From assembly GCA_005884855.1 (NCBI GenBank), contig VAZS01000002.1:1-8554 (forward strand): a stretch of 8,554 bases of DNA, written 5' to 3'. Of the stretch, positions 1 to 6,271 are shown piece by piece (the stretch's first letter is position 1; every line of letters starts with the position of its first letter). The DNA is from Alphaproteobacteria bacterium. Lineage in GTDB: Bacteria > Pseudomonadota > Alphaproteobacteria > Rhizobiales > Xanthobacteraceae. A model generated the notes under the pieces. The model did not search any database and had not been told where the DNA came from. It saw only the letters and a program-made list of their open reading frames with translations. The position numbers and the translations under genes are program-made.

Positions 1-6
1 AACGCT

Positions 7-363
<357 letters not shown>

Positions 364-414
364 TCACAAATACCGGTCGGCGCGCTCGATCGGCGGCCCC
401 GGCGCAATCTGGCA

Positions 415-441
415 GCTTTTTGTGCAAATGACACAAAAAGC
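415..441. promoter_or_regulatory. Perfect 10+10 bp inverted repeat upstream of glnK
   Basis: GCTTTTTGTG (415-424) and CACAAAAAGC (432-441) are exact reverse complements separated by 7 bp. The centre lies about 80 bp upstream of the glnK start, inside the 205-bp tesB-glnK gap, which is where an activator or repressor site would be expected. Neither strand has a T-run after the stem, so it does not look like an intrinsic terminator. The half-sites read TTGTG...CACAA, opposite in orientation to the GCAC...GTGC arms of classical NtrC boxes, and the TGTG-N7-CACA spacing is one base short of a CRP-type site. The binding protein is unknown. Confidence 0.5.
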
Positions 442-550
442 CGCAACTACAAACGAAAATCCATTGCCGCGCCGTTGCTCCTGCACGCTGACGCCGGCTT
501 GTTGAGGTCGCCAAACGGCTGCCCGGCAGGTCTGGCGCGAGGTGAACCGG

Positions 551-1411
551 TCATTTCCGCTGGCGCAGCGAGCCCTCCTGAGCCACCGAGGCTACCAGCG
601 TGCCGTCCTGAGTGAAGATCATGCCGCGGGTGAGCCCGCGGCCGCCTTGCGCGCTCGGCGAGTCCTGGGCATACAGCAGCCATTCGTCGGCACGGAATGG
701 CCGGTGAAACCACATCGCGTGATCGAGGCTCGCCGGCATCATCCGCTTGTCGAACAGGGTGCGGCCGTAACGGGCCATCGCGGCGTCCAGCAACGAGAAA
801 TCCGACGCATAGGCCAGCGCGCACATATGCAGCGCCGGATCGTCGGGCAGTTTCGATGCGGTACGGATCCAGACATGGATTCGGCCATCGTCGATCTTCT
901 GGCCGAAGTAGCGGCCGAGCTCGACCGGGCGCAGTTCGATCGGGCGGTCGGATTCATAATAGCGGCGGATGAATTCCGGCATTTCCCGGAACATCGGTTG
1001 TTTCGCCACTTCTTCGGCGGTGAGTTTCTCCGGCGGCGGCACGTCCGGCATGCTGTCCTGATGGTCGAAGGTGGCTTGTTCCTCGATATGAAACGAAACC
1101 ATGATCGAAAAGATCGCGTTGCCGTGCTGAATCGCGGTGACCCGCCGGGTCGAATAGCTCTTGCCGTCGCGCAGCCGCTCAACCTCGTAAATGATTGGAA
1201 TCTGCGGATCCCCAGGCAGAATGAAATAGCAGTGCAGCGAATGCGGCAGCCTTCCTTCAACCGTGCGGCAAGCCGCCACCATCGCCTGTCCGATCACCTG
1301 ACCGCCGAACACCCGCTGCCAGCTCGTCTTCGGGCTGTTGCCGCGGAACATGTTCACCTCGATCGGTTCGAGATCGAGGATCGAAATGAGGTCGATCAGT
1401 CCTTTGGACAT
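551..1411 (-). CDS. tesB: Acyl-CoA thioesterase II
   Basis: This 286-residue protein hydrolyses medium- and long-chain acyl-CoA to free fatty acid and CoA in the cytoplasm. It has the double-hotdog layout of TesB/ACOT8: an N-terminal hotdog at about 15-110 (VFGGQVIGQAM at 34-44) and a C-terminal hotdog at about 170-283 (LDHAMWFHRPF at 229-239). The E. coli TesB triad Asp204/Thr228/Gln278 maps without offset onto Asp204 (YASDF), Ser228 (PASLDH) and Gln278 (VAQEG). Serine at 228 matches the human ACOT8 arrangement as I recall it. The gene lies upstream of glnK on the same strand; E. coli also keeps tesB beside glnK-amtB, although in a different order. The sequence before the ATG has no strong Shine-Dalgarno motif. 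It is divergent from the UbiH-family gene with 160 bp between starts. Confidence 0.95.
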   Translation of the reverse strand: MSKGLIDLISILDLEPIEVNMFRGNSPKTSWQRVFGGQVIGQAMVAACRTVEGRLPHSLHCYFILPGDPQIPIIYEVERLRDGKSYSTRRVTAIQHGNAIFSIMVSFHIEEQATFDHQDSMPDVPPPEKLTAEEVAKQPMFREMPEFIRRYYESDRPIELRPVELGRYFGQKIDDGRIHVWIRTASKLPDDPALHMCALAYASDFSLLDAAMARYGRTLFDKRMMPASLDHAMWFHRPFRADEWLLYAQDSPSAQGGRGLTRGMIFTQDGTLVASVAQEGSLRQRK

Positions 1412-1452
1412 TCAAGCGCTTTCGGTTTGTGGTTCGGCGGTGGCACCAATTG

Positions 1453-1471
1453 TTGTCATTCCGGGATGCGT
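1453..1471. repeat. Short REP-like remnant in the tesB/ubiH-family divergent region
   Basis: The stretch TTGTCATTCCGGGATGCG resembles the end of intergenic repeats that I recall as common in Bradyrhizobium genomes (GTCATTCCGGG type). Only one arm is visible here and no partner arm lies nearby, so it is probably a decayed or partial copy. A genome-wide self-comparison would settle this. Confidence 0.25.
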
Positions 1472-1571
1472 AACACAGGGGAGATTTGGACCTTGTTTGG
1501 CGGCCCTGTTTGGCCCAGCTAATATGATGTAGCAAGTATAGTCTCATGACCTGAGGCGTAAGGTTCTTAGC

Positions 1572-2792
1572 ATGTCCGCACAGCCAAGCATCGTTATCGG
1601 GGGCGGCGCGTTTGCGGGACTGGCGCTGGCGTTGGCGCTGCGCCAGGGCCTTGGCCCCGATATTCGCGTGATTGTGGCCGATCCGGCACTGGGAGTGCGC
1701 CCAAGCCGCGATCCGCGCGCGACCGCCATCGTTGCCGCGTGCCGGCGGCTGTTCGAGGCAATCGGTGTGTGGGATGAGGTCGCGGCCGGAGCGCAGCCGA
1801 TCCTCGACATGGTCGTCACCGATTCCAAACTGGAGGACGCAACCCGCCCGGTGTTTCTGAGTTTCGAAGGCAATGTCGAGCCGGGCGAACCGTTCGCGCA
1901 CATGGTCGAAAACAAGTATCTGATCGATGCGCTGGTCCAGCGCGCGGAAGTCGATGGCATCGATCTGCGCCCCAGCCCGGTCACGACTTTTGCCTCGCGG
2001 CCAACTGGCGTCGATGTGACCCTGTCTGACGGTAGCGTGATCGAGGCCAGCCTCCTGGTCGCCGCCGACGGCGCGCGCTCGAGATTGCGTGAGCGCGCCG
2101 GCATCGCGACCCATGGTTGGGATTACGATCAGTCCGGCATTGTCGTCACCGTCGGGCACGAGCGCGATCATCACGGCCGGGCCGAGGAACATTTCCTGCC
2201 CTCAGGGCCGTTCGCGATTCTGCCGCTGAGTGGAAAACGTTCCTCGCTGGTGTGGACCGAGAAGCGCGCCGCGGCCGCGCGCATCGTCGCCTTGAGCGAA
2301 GAGGAATTTCACCGCGAACTCGAGCAGCGGTTCGGCCTGCATCTCGGCGAGGTCAAGGTGCTGGACAAGCCGCGCGCGTTTCCACTGGGTTATTTCGTGG
2401 CGCGCTCGTTCATCGGCGAACGGCTGGCGCTGGTTGGCGACGCCGCGCATGTGATTCACCCGATCGCGGGGCAGGGGCTCAACATGGGGCTGAAGGATGT
2501 GGCGGCGCTGGCGGAAGTGGTGGTCGACGCGGCGCGGCTCGGCATGGACCTGGGGCAGGCGGACGTGCTCGAACGCTATCAGCGCTGGCGGCGGTTCGAC
2601 ACCATGGCGATGGGCGTTGCCACCAACTCGCTGAACTTCCTGTTCTCGAATAACTCGAAGTTGCTGCGCACCGTGCGCGATATCGGACTGGGACTGGTCG
2701 ACCGCGCACCGCCGCTGAAAAGCTTATTCATTCGGCAGGCCGCAGGACTTGCCGGCGAGGTGCCGCGGTTGTTGAAGGGCGAGGCGTTGTAG
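1572..2792 (+). CDS. UbiH/UbiF/COQ6-family FAD-dependent ubiquinone-biosynthesis monooxygenase
   Basis: This is a 406-residue flavoprotein that hydroxylates the aromatic ring of ubiquinone precursors using O2 and NAD(P)H. Visible motifs are the N-terminal Rossmann dinucleotide loop (GGGAFAG, 10-16), the DG motif (AADGARSRLRERAG, 164-177), and the GD motif with the UbiH/COQ6 signature (GDAAHVIHPIAGQGLNMGLKD, positions 289-309, His293/His296/Pro297). Length is normal for the family. The ATG is preceded by TAAGG with an 8-nt spacer. A -10-like TATAGT lies at 1537-1542 without a convincing -35. Alphaproteobacteria have several paralogues (UbiH, UbiL, UbiM types) acting on different ring positions, and the sequence alone does not tell me which this is, so no symbol is given. 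A weak hairpin (GTCCG 2806-2810 / CGGAC 2821-2825) follows the stop but has no T-run. Confidence 0.9.
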   Translation: MSAQPSIVIGGGAFAGLALALALRQGLGPDIRVIVADPALGVRPSRDPRATAIVAACRRLFEAIGVWDEVAAGAQPILDMVVTDSKLEDATRPVFLSFEGNVEPGEPFAHMVENKYLIDALVQRAEVDGIDLRPSPVTTFASRPTGVDVTLSDGSVIEASLLVAADGARSRLRERAGIATHGWDYDQSGIVVTVGHERDHHGRAEEHFLPSGPFAILPLSGKRSSLVWTEKRAAAARIVALSEEEFHRELEQRFGLHLGEVKVLDKPRAFPLGYFVARSFIGERLALVGDAAHVIHPIAGQGLNMGLKDVAALAEVVVDAARLGMDLGQADVLERYQRWRRFDTMAMGVATNSLNFLFSNNSKLLRTVRDIGLGLVDRAPPLKSLFIRQAAGLAGEVPRLLKGEAL

Positions 2793-2924
2793 ACGCGCGC
2801 CTGTTGTCCGCGCTCCCCGCCGGACGCGAATGATTTTCTGATTTCAATTGTCAAACAGCCAACCACCGTCACAGCAATACGGCGCGAGATCACACACACC
2901 TGCGCGATCTCGCCGCGAACCGTT

Positions 2925-3088
2925 CGTCGTCCCTGCGAAAGCAGGGACCCATACCCACCGATGTTCGTGGTTGTGAAACGTATCGGCCACTTGTGCCCAA
3001 CGAGAAGCCGCGGCGTCGCGATGAGCGCATTGCGCTCACGCGTGGGTCCGGGATCGCGCTTGCTTTCGCTCGCTTGTCCGGGACGACG
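2925..3088. repeat. Palindromic intergenic repeat element A, copy 1
   Basis: Outer arms CGTCGTCCC (2925-2933) and GGGACGACG (3080-3088) are exact reverse complements. Nested inside are several hairpins: TCCCTGC-GAAA-GCAGGGA (2930-2947, a 7-bp stem capped by a GNRA tetraloop), GGACCCA (2945-2951) with TGGGTCC (3043-3049), and GAGCGC-ATT-GCGCTC (3023-3037). This clustered-hairpin layout and the GTCGTCCCTGCGAAAGCAGG opening match intergenic repeats I recall from Bradyrhizobium and relatives. No coding function is indicated. If transcribed, it would fold into alternative stems, since the left CCC is shared between the outer arm and the tetraloop hairpin. Confidence 0.75.
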
Positions 3089-3145
3089 GCGTTGAATTTC
3101 CGATTTGATTTCAAAAGCAATCCATTGCTTGCACGGCGACCGTTC

Positions 3146-3300
3146 TTCACCTCGCCCCGCTTGCGGGGAGAGGTCGCGAGCATCTTGCGAGCGGGTGAGG
3201 GGGAGTCTCAAGCAGGCTCGGACCCGCGGATAGTCCCCTTCACCCGGAGACTTTGCTTCGCGCCGTCTCCGACCTCTCCCCGCAAGCGGGGCGAGGTGAA
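3146..3300. repeat. Long inverted repeat element B, copy 1 (31-bp perfect arms)
   Basis: The 31-bp arms at 3146-3176 and 3270-3300 are exact reverse complements (left arm begins TTCACCTCGCCCCGCTTGCG) separated by 93 bp. Each arm also contains its own small hairpin (CCCCGC-TT-GCGGGG). The spacer holds further self-complementary pieces, including GGGTGAGGGG against CCCCTTCACCC with one base inserted, and GGAGAC against GTCTCC. On RNA this would form a long multi-branched stem; on DNA it could form a cruciform. It resembles a high-copy repeat seen in alphaproteobacterial intergenic DNA, as I recall. It lies inside duplicated unit 1. Confidence 0.85.
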
Positions 3301-3347
3301 CCAGCTGCGCCTGCACACACACCTGCGCGATCTCGCCGCGAACCGTT

Positions 3348-3511
3348 CGTCGTCCCTGCGAAAGCAGGGACCCATACCCACCGATGTTCGTGGTTGTGAA
3401 ACGTATCGGCCACTTGTGCCCAACGAGAAGCCGCGGCGTCGCGATGAGCGCATTGCGCTCACGCGTGGGTCCGGGATCGCGCTTGCTTTCGCTCGCTTGT
3501 CCGGGACGACG
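3348..3511. repeat. Palindromic intergenic repeat element A, copy 2
   Basis: This is the copy of the 2925-3088 element within the second 423-bp unit, shifted by exactly 423 bp and apparently identical in sequence, including the GAAA-capped hairpin and the 9-bp outer arms. Confidence 0.75.
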
Positions 3512-3568
3512 GCGTTGAATTTCCGATTTGATTTCAAAAGCAATCCATTGCTTGCACGGCGACCGTTC

Positions 3569-3723
3569 TTCACCTCGCCCCGCTTGCGGGGAGAGGTCGC
3601 GAGCATCTTGCGAGCGGGTGAGGGGGAGTCTCAAGCAGGCTCGGACCCGCGGATAGTCCCCTTCACCCGGAGACTTTGCTTCGCGCCGTCTCCGACCTCT
3701 CCCCGCAAGCGGGGCGAGGTGAA
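3569..3723. repeat. Long inverted repeat element B, copy 2
   Basis: This is the copy of the 3146-3300 element in the second unit, with 31-bp arms at 3569-3599 and 3693-3723. Together with copy 1 the region holds four 31-bp arms in alternating orientation, so several alternative pairings are possible between units as well as within them. Confidence 0.85.
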
Positions 3724-3769
3724 CCAGCTGCGCCTGCACACACACCTGCGCGATCTCGCCGCGTGAAAA

Positions 3770-4286
3770 CGCCCGAGCTTTGTCAATACCACCCTCGAGA
3801 ACAGAGGGCGCAGGGAAATCCGGGTGCTCGCTGCACCCGCAGTCTCGCGTGCAAAAATAAATGAGCACACGAGGTAGTCACCACGGTCACACCGGATTCA
3901 ACCGGCTTTCCCCGCGCAATGGTTTTAACGGTTTCCTTCGCGCTCTCCCCAGTGACCGGGCTTTCTTGCCACTGTCGCCTGCAGAAAATTTCCGCAAGCT
4001 TGACGCCAGCGTCGGGGCGTCAGGACCACACGACTTCACCGTCCGCCCCAGTGCCGTTCGTCAGCAGCACTGCAGGCGTCCACCGCATCCCGCGCCCAAC
4101 GTTCGTGACGACCGCGAAGCGCCCCTCTTTGTGAGCACGGGACCGCGGGAGTTCTAGATTTGATTTGGGCAAATCGCGAAGCGGAATATTTTTTCAATCG
4201 GGGCTGGACATCCATGCACGTGATTTGCTCGTCGGGCAGCCGGCCCCTCTGCTGTTCACTGGGCTTAGTTGTTCTCACCACTGGAG
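3770..4286. repeat. Second intergenic repeat family, no credible gene
   Basis: This 0.5-kb stretch has no protein I can support; the ORFs over it are low-complexity, lack a good ribosome site and look like nothing familiar. The text (for example GAGGGCGCAGGGAAA, GTCTCGCGTGCAAAAATAAA, GGGGCTGGACAT) matches a recurrent intergenic sequence I recall from Bradyrhizobium genomes. Two clean hairpins sit at its left end: CCCTC/GAGGG (3792-3808) and CGGGTGC-TCGCT-GCACCCG (3821-3839). Boundaries are approximate because a genome comparison would be needed to define them. Confidence 0.55.
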
Positions 4287-4321
4287 CCGGTGGTTATGGG
4301 TCCTGCTTTCGCGCGGACGAC
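4287..4321. repeat. Degenerate, inverted copy of the element A end
   Basis: Read on the minus strand, this stretch aligns with the start of element A (2925 onward): GTCGTCC, then GCGAAAGCAG, then GGACCCATA and CCACCG are shared, with a handful of substitutions and a one-base deletion. It therefore points the opposite way to the two intact copies at 2925 and 3348 and closes the repeat block on its right side. Confidence 0.6.
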
Positions 4322-4402
4322 ATGAAGCTACAGTTGTCCGCATCGTTCAACGGGAGAACAAGCAACGCGAGCGCGGCGAGAACCGCCACAACACCCACGT
4401 TC

Positions 4403-4600
4403 TCACTCGATCTTGCGCGCCTCCTCCGGCAGCATGATGGGGATGCCGTCTCGGATCGGATAGGCAAGTTTTGCGGAGCGAGAGATCAACTCCTGCCGCG
4501 TTGCATCGAATTCGAGCGGCCCCTTCGTCAACGGACAAACCAGAATCTCCAGCAGTTTGGGATCGACGGTGCCTTCCATGCGTTCGGGCGAGGCGGTCAT
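4403..4600 (-). CDS. Trm112-family small protein (YcaR/UPF0434-like)
   Basis: This is a 65-residue protein. Members of the family are small zinc-ribbon-like proteins; in eukaryotes and archaea Trm112 activates several methyltransferases, and the bacterial role is less settled. The diagnostic segments are [17 protein letters not shown] (13-29) and the C-terminal [13 protein letters not shown] (50-62). Only one cysteine (Cys22) remains of the CPxC-type metal site found in E. coli YcaR, so this copy probably does not bind zinc in the usual way. The start at 4600 is chosen because GGAG lies 7 nt upstream; the frame extends further upstream but is not protein-like there. An internal ATG at 4579 also exists. 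It lies 61 bp downstream of the TetR gene on the same strand and is convergent with the UbiH-family gene across the repeat block. Confidence 0.88.
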   Translation of the reverse strand: MTASPERMEGTVDPKLLEILVCPLTKGPLEFDATRQELISRSAKLAYPIRDGIPIMLPEEARKIE

Positions 4601-4661
4601 GCGTGGTCTCCGGATTTTGAGCATTGATGTAGCATATCCGCTTGCAGATTGCAGGCCGCCT

Positions 4662-5198
4662 CTATTGCAGCGCGATCCGCAGCAGTTCCTCGTATAATGC
4701 CTGCTGAGTTGGCTTCGGCACCGGCTTGTCCGACAGCGCAAAGCCGAGAAATGCCCAGTAAAGAATCTGCGCGCGGGCGTAGGCAATCCTGGACGAAAGC
4801 CCGGAAGCCCTCAGCAGGTTCTCCACATAGCCCAGCCTGCGCCGGTCAATGGCCTGCACCGCGCTACGGGCCGCTGGATAAACACTGGCCCAGGTGCGGA
4901 CCGCATTCTCCAGCGCCGGTTTTGCGCTGAACACGCGGCGCAACAGCAACGGCAACCGTTCGTCTCTGTCCGACGCGGCCTCGAGCTTGGCAATGATCTG
5001 CTCCGCAGCGATCTCGCGCCAATGCTTGAGGATCGCGGCATGGAATGCGCCGATGTCGGTGAAATGCCAATAGAAGCTGCCGCGCGACACGCCCAGCGCT
5101 TTTGCCATCGGGTCCGCTTTGAGCGCCGTAAAGCCGTTCTGGGCCAGGATCTTCAGCCCCCGATTGAGCCAGTCCTCTCGCGAAAGTTGATCGTTCAT
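4662..5198 (-). CDS. TetR-family transcriptional repressor
   Basis: This is a 178-residue dimeric DNA-binding regulator. The N-terminal TetR helix-turn-helix spans about residues 8-50, with recognition-helix text [18 protein letters not shown] (31-48) that is canonical for the family. The helical C-terminal half (about 55-175) would be the ligand-binding and dimerisation domain; the ligand cannot be predicted. Two in-frame ATGs exist, at 5204 and 5198. I prefer 5198 because GCAGGG sits 6 nt before it but abuts the 5204 codon. It is divergent from the membrane-protein gene at 5296, and two palindromic operators occupy the 97-bp gap, strongly suggesting that it represses both itself and that neighbour. 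Trm112 lies downstream on the same strand. Confidence 0.93.
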   Translation of the reverse strand: MNDQLSREDWLNRGLKILAQNGFTALKADPMAKALGVSRGSFYWHFTDIGAFHAAILKHWREIAAEQIIAKLEAASDRDERLPLLLRRVFSAKPALENAVRTWASVYPAARSAVQAIDRRRLGYVENLLRASGLSSRIAYARAQILYWAFLGFALSDKPVPKPTQQALYEELLRIALQ

Positions 5199-5219
5199 GT
5201 CCATCCCTGCGACATCTTA

Positions 5220-5237
5220 CCATACACTGCTGTATTG
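5220..5237. promoter_or_regulatory. TetR operator copy O1 (imperfect)
   Basis: CCATACACTGCTGTATTG matches the perfect palindrome at 5267-5284 at 15 of 18 positions, with the CATACA and CTGTAT half-site cores intact. It lies 22 bp upstream of the chosen tetR start and overlaps the first bases of the TTGACA -35-like box of the divergent gene. The centre-to-centre distance to O2 is 47 bp. Binding by the adjacent TetR protein is inferred from position and symmetry. Confidence 0.75.
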
Positions 5238-5263
5238 ACACGCGCCAGCCTTCGTCTTTTAGT
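5235..5263 (+). promoter_or_regulatory. Candidate sigma-70 promoter for the membrane-protein gene
   Basis: A consensus -35 box TTGACA lies at 5235-5240. With a 17-bp spacer the -10 position is 5258-5263 (TTTAGT, 3 of 6 matches), which is weak. Transcription would then start near 5270, inside operator O2, while O1 overlaps the -35 box. That geometry fits direct repression by occlusion. The -10 assignment is the uncertain part. Confidence 0.45.
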
Positions 5264-5266
5264 TCA

Positions 5267-5284
5267 CCATACAGTACTGTATGG
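5267..5284. promoter_or_regulatory. TetR operator copy O2 (perfect 18-bp palindrome)
   Basis: CCATACAGTACTGTATGG is an exact 18-bp inverted repeat with no spacer. Its last bases include an ATG at 5281 that is in frame with the downstream gene, but the better start is the ATG at 5296, because GGAGG (5283-5287), which overlaps the operator edge, is then its ribosome site. The site is in the expected position for a TetR-type repressor controlling 5296-5646. Confidence 0.85.
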
Positions 5285-5295
5285 AGGCGAAGCCG

Positions 5296-5646
5296 ATGAG
5301 AGATGTTTTACTGCAATGTGCGGGTTTGGCCGCGATCGCGGTCGCGCTAATTCACGGGGTGCTCGGCGAGACCAAGGTTCTGGCGCGCGCCACCATCCAG
5401 CCAGAGCGTTTGCGCACTCTGATCCGGCTGGTCTGGCAGGCTGGCACGGTGGCCTGGATTGGCGGCGGCGTGCTGTTGATAGCCGCGCCCATCGTGGCAT
5501 CGGCACCGGCGCGGCATTGGATCGTGGTGACGTTCGCTTGCGTGTTTGCCTTCGGCGCGCTCGCCAACGCTGTGGCCACGAGCGGCCGGCATTTCGGCTG
5601 GATCGCGCTGAGCGCGGTGGTCGGGCTGGCCGTCGCCGGCTACTAG
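5296..5646 (+). CDS. Small four-helix membrane protein of unknown function, TetR-controlled
   Basis: This is a 116-residue protein that I do not recognise as a named family. It is very hydrophobic, with likely membrane helices at about 4-22, 46-69, 74-95 and 99-115. A conserved-looking polar loop (HGVLGETKVLARATIQPERL, 20-39) lies between helices 1 and 2. There is no signal peptide cleavage site and no catalytic motif I can name. The start at 5296 is preceded by GGAGG with an 8-nt spacer; an upstream in-frame ATG at 5281 lies within the operator palindrome and is less likely. The divergent TetR gene and paired operators suggest induction by a small molecule. A transporter-like, sensor or membrane-stress role is possible, but nothing in the sequence decides between them. 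Confidence 0.82.
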   Translation: MRDVLLQCAGLAAIAVALIHGVLGETKVLARATIQPERLRTLIRLVWQAGTVAWIGGGVLLIAAPIVASAPARHWIVVTFACVFAFGALANAVATSGRHFGWIALSAVVGLAVAGY

Positions 5647-5845
5647 CAGGTCCTTGCGGAAAACCCGGAGGAGAAGAGTAGTCGGGCGGGTCACGCAATT
5701 GGACGAATTTCAGAATAAGACCGTATGCAAGCCAACAAGACCGGCCTTCCCACCCAAAGCTGGCGTCAGGTATCGGCCCGCGGGCGATGCCCCCATTTAT
5801 AAAGCCCTCGTTTATGAAAGTCTTGGGACTAAGGAGGAGAAGCGG

Positions 5846-6244
5846 ATGAACAAGAGCAGGTCGCAGACGAGCGAATCTCCTTCTCAATTGATCGACGCGA
5901 AAATCCAGGAGCTAGGCGACTGGCGCGGCAAGATGCTCAGCCGACTCCGTACCTTGATCAAGCAAGCCGATCCCGAGGTCGTCGAGGAATGGAAATGGAG
6001 AGGGGTGCCGGTCTGGTCGCACGACGGCTTGATCTGCACAGGCGAGACTTACAAGAACGTCGTGAAGATGACCTTCGCCAAAGGCGCGGCTCTGAAGGAT
6101 CCTTTGCGCCTCTTCAACTCCAGTCTTGAGGGCAACACAAGGCGTGCCATCGACTTCCATGAGGGCGACAAGATAGACGAGCAGGCGTTGAAGACCCTCA
6201 TTCGCGCCGCGGTGAGCTTGAACAAGTCCAAAGCCAAAAGCTGA
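5846..6244 (+). CDS. DUF1801 (YdhG-like) domain protein
   Basis: This is a 132-residue cytoplasmic protein. The DUF1801 core spans about 28-126, with the typical run from LSRLRTLIKQADPEVVEEWK (31-50) through WRGVPVWSHDGLIC (51-64), NVVKMTFAKGAAL (71-83) and the final helix QALKTLIRAAVSLN (113-126). Members of this fold are related to YdhG/frataxin-like proteins, for which an iron-related role has been proposed in Bacillus; the function here is unproven. The ATG at 5846 is chosen for its strong AAGGAGGAG site (5831-5839, about 6 nt upstream). An open frame extends upstream to 5654 but reads as non-protein-like basic sequence. The gene is convergent with the PQQ-enzyme gene, with only 27 bp between stops and no clear terminator. 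Confidence 0.88.
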   Translation: MNKSRSQTSESPSQLIDAKIQELGDWRGKMLSRLRTLIKQADPEVVEEWKWRGVPVWSHDGLICTGETYKNVVKMTFAKGAALKDPLRLFNSSLEGNTRRAIDFHEGDKIDEQALKTLIRAAVSLNKSKAKS

Positions 6245-6271
6245 TCCACGGAATCAAAGCTTCGCACGCTC

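Larger units (their letters stand above)
2891..3763. repeat. Tandem duplication: two 423-bp units plus a 27-bp partial third
   Basis: Unit 1 covers 2891-3313, unit 2 covers 3314-3736, and the first 27 bp of the unit recur at 3737-3763 before the sequence diverges (AACC in the units, TGAA after the third). By eye I found no difference between the two units. The 27-bp sequence begins CACACACACCTGCGCGATCT and ends CGCCGCG, at 2891-2917, 3314-3340 and 3737-3763. The parsimonious history is an original single unit flanked by two 27-bp direct repeats, duplicated by slippage or unequal exchange between them. Because 423 is 3 x 141, reading frames stay open through both units and create long, repetitive spurious ORFs on both strands. 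Each unit is itself made of smaller intergenic repeats. Confidence 0.93.

Noticed and set aside
408..430. Sigma-54 (-24/-12) promoter upstream of glnK
   Set aside because: A TTGCAC...GCTGCC stretch on the minus strand superficially resembles one, but the GG is missing and the spacing to GC is off by one.
542..1522. Plus-strand open frame of 326 codons antisense to tesB
   Set aside because: The minus strand encodes a convincing full-length TesB with catalytic residues in register; the plus frame is its GC-rich shadow.
1257..2192. Minus-strand open frame of 311 codons overlapping tesB and the UbiH-family gene
   Set aside because: It has no family resemblance, and the opposite strand carries all FAD-monooxygenase motifs.
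2806..2825. Terminator after the UbiH-family gene
   Set aside because: The stem is only 5 bp with a 10-nt loop and has no T-run directly after it.
2891..3763. Possible CRISPR array because a 27-bp sequence recurs three times at fixed spacing
   Set aside because: The spacing is 423 bp and the intervening sequences are identical to each other, whereas CRISPR spacers are short and different. No cas gene is present.
2993..3766. Plus-strand open frame (257 codons) across both repeat units
   Set aside because: This has the same cause as the minus-strand frame: it covers palindromic intergenic repeats, and its N-terminal part repeats itself exactly one unit later.
2579..3868. Long minus-strand open frame (429 codons) with a repeated protein sequence
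   Set aside because: It is open only because the tandem unit is 423 bp, a multiple of three. The translation is basic, low-complexity repeat text, overlaps the 3' end of the UbiH-family gene on the other strand and has no ribosome site.
3861..4157. Small plus-strand ORF in the second repeat family
   Set aside because: It has a Pro/Arg-rich, unfamiliar translation and no convincing ribosome site, and it lies in sequence recalled as an intergenic repeat.
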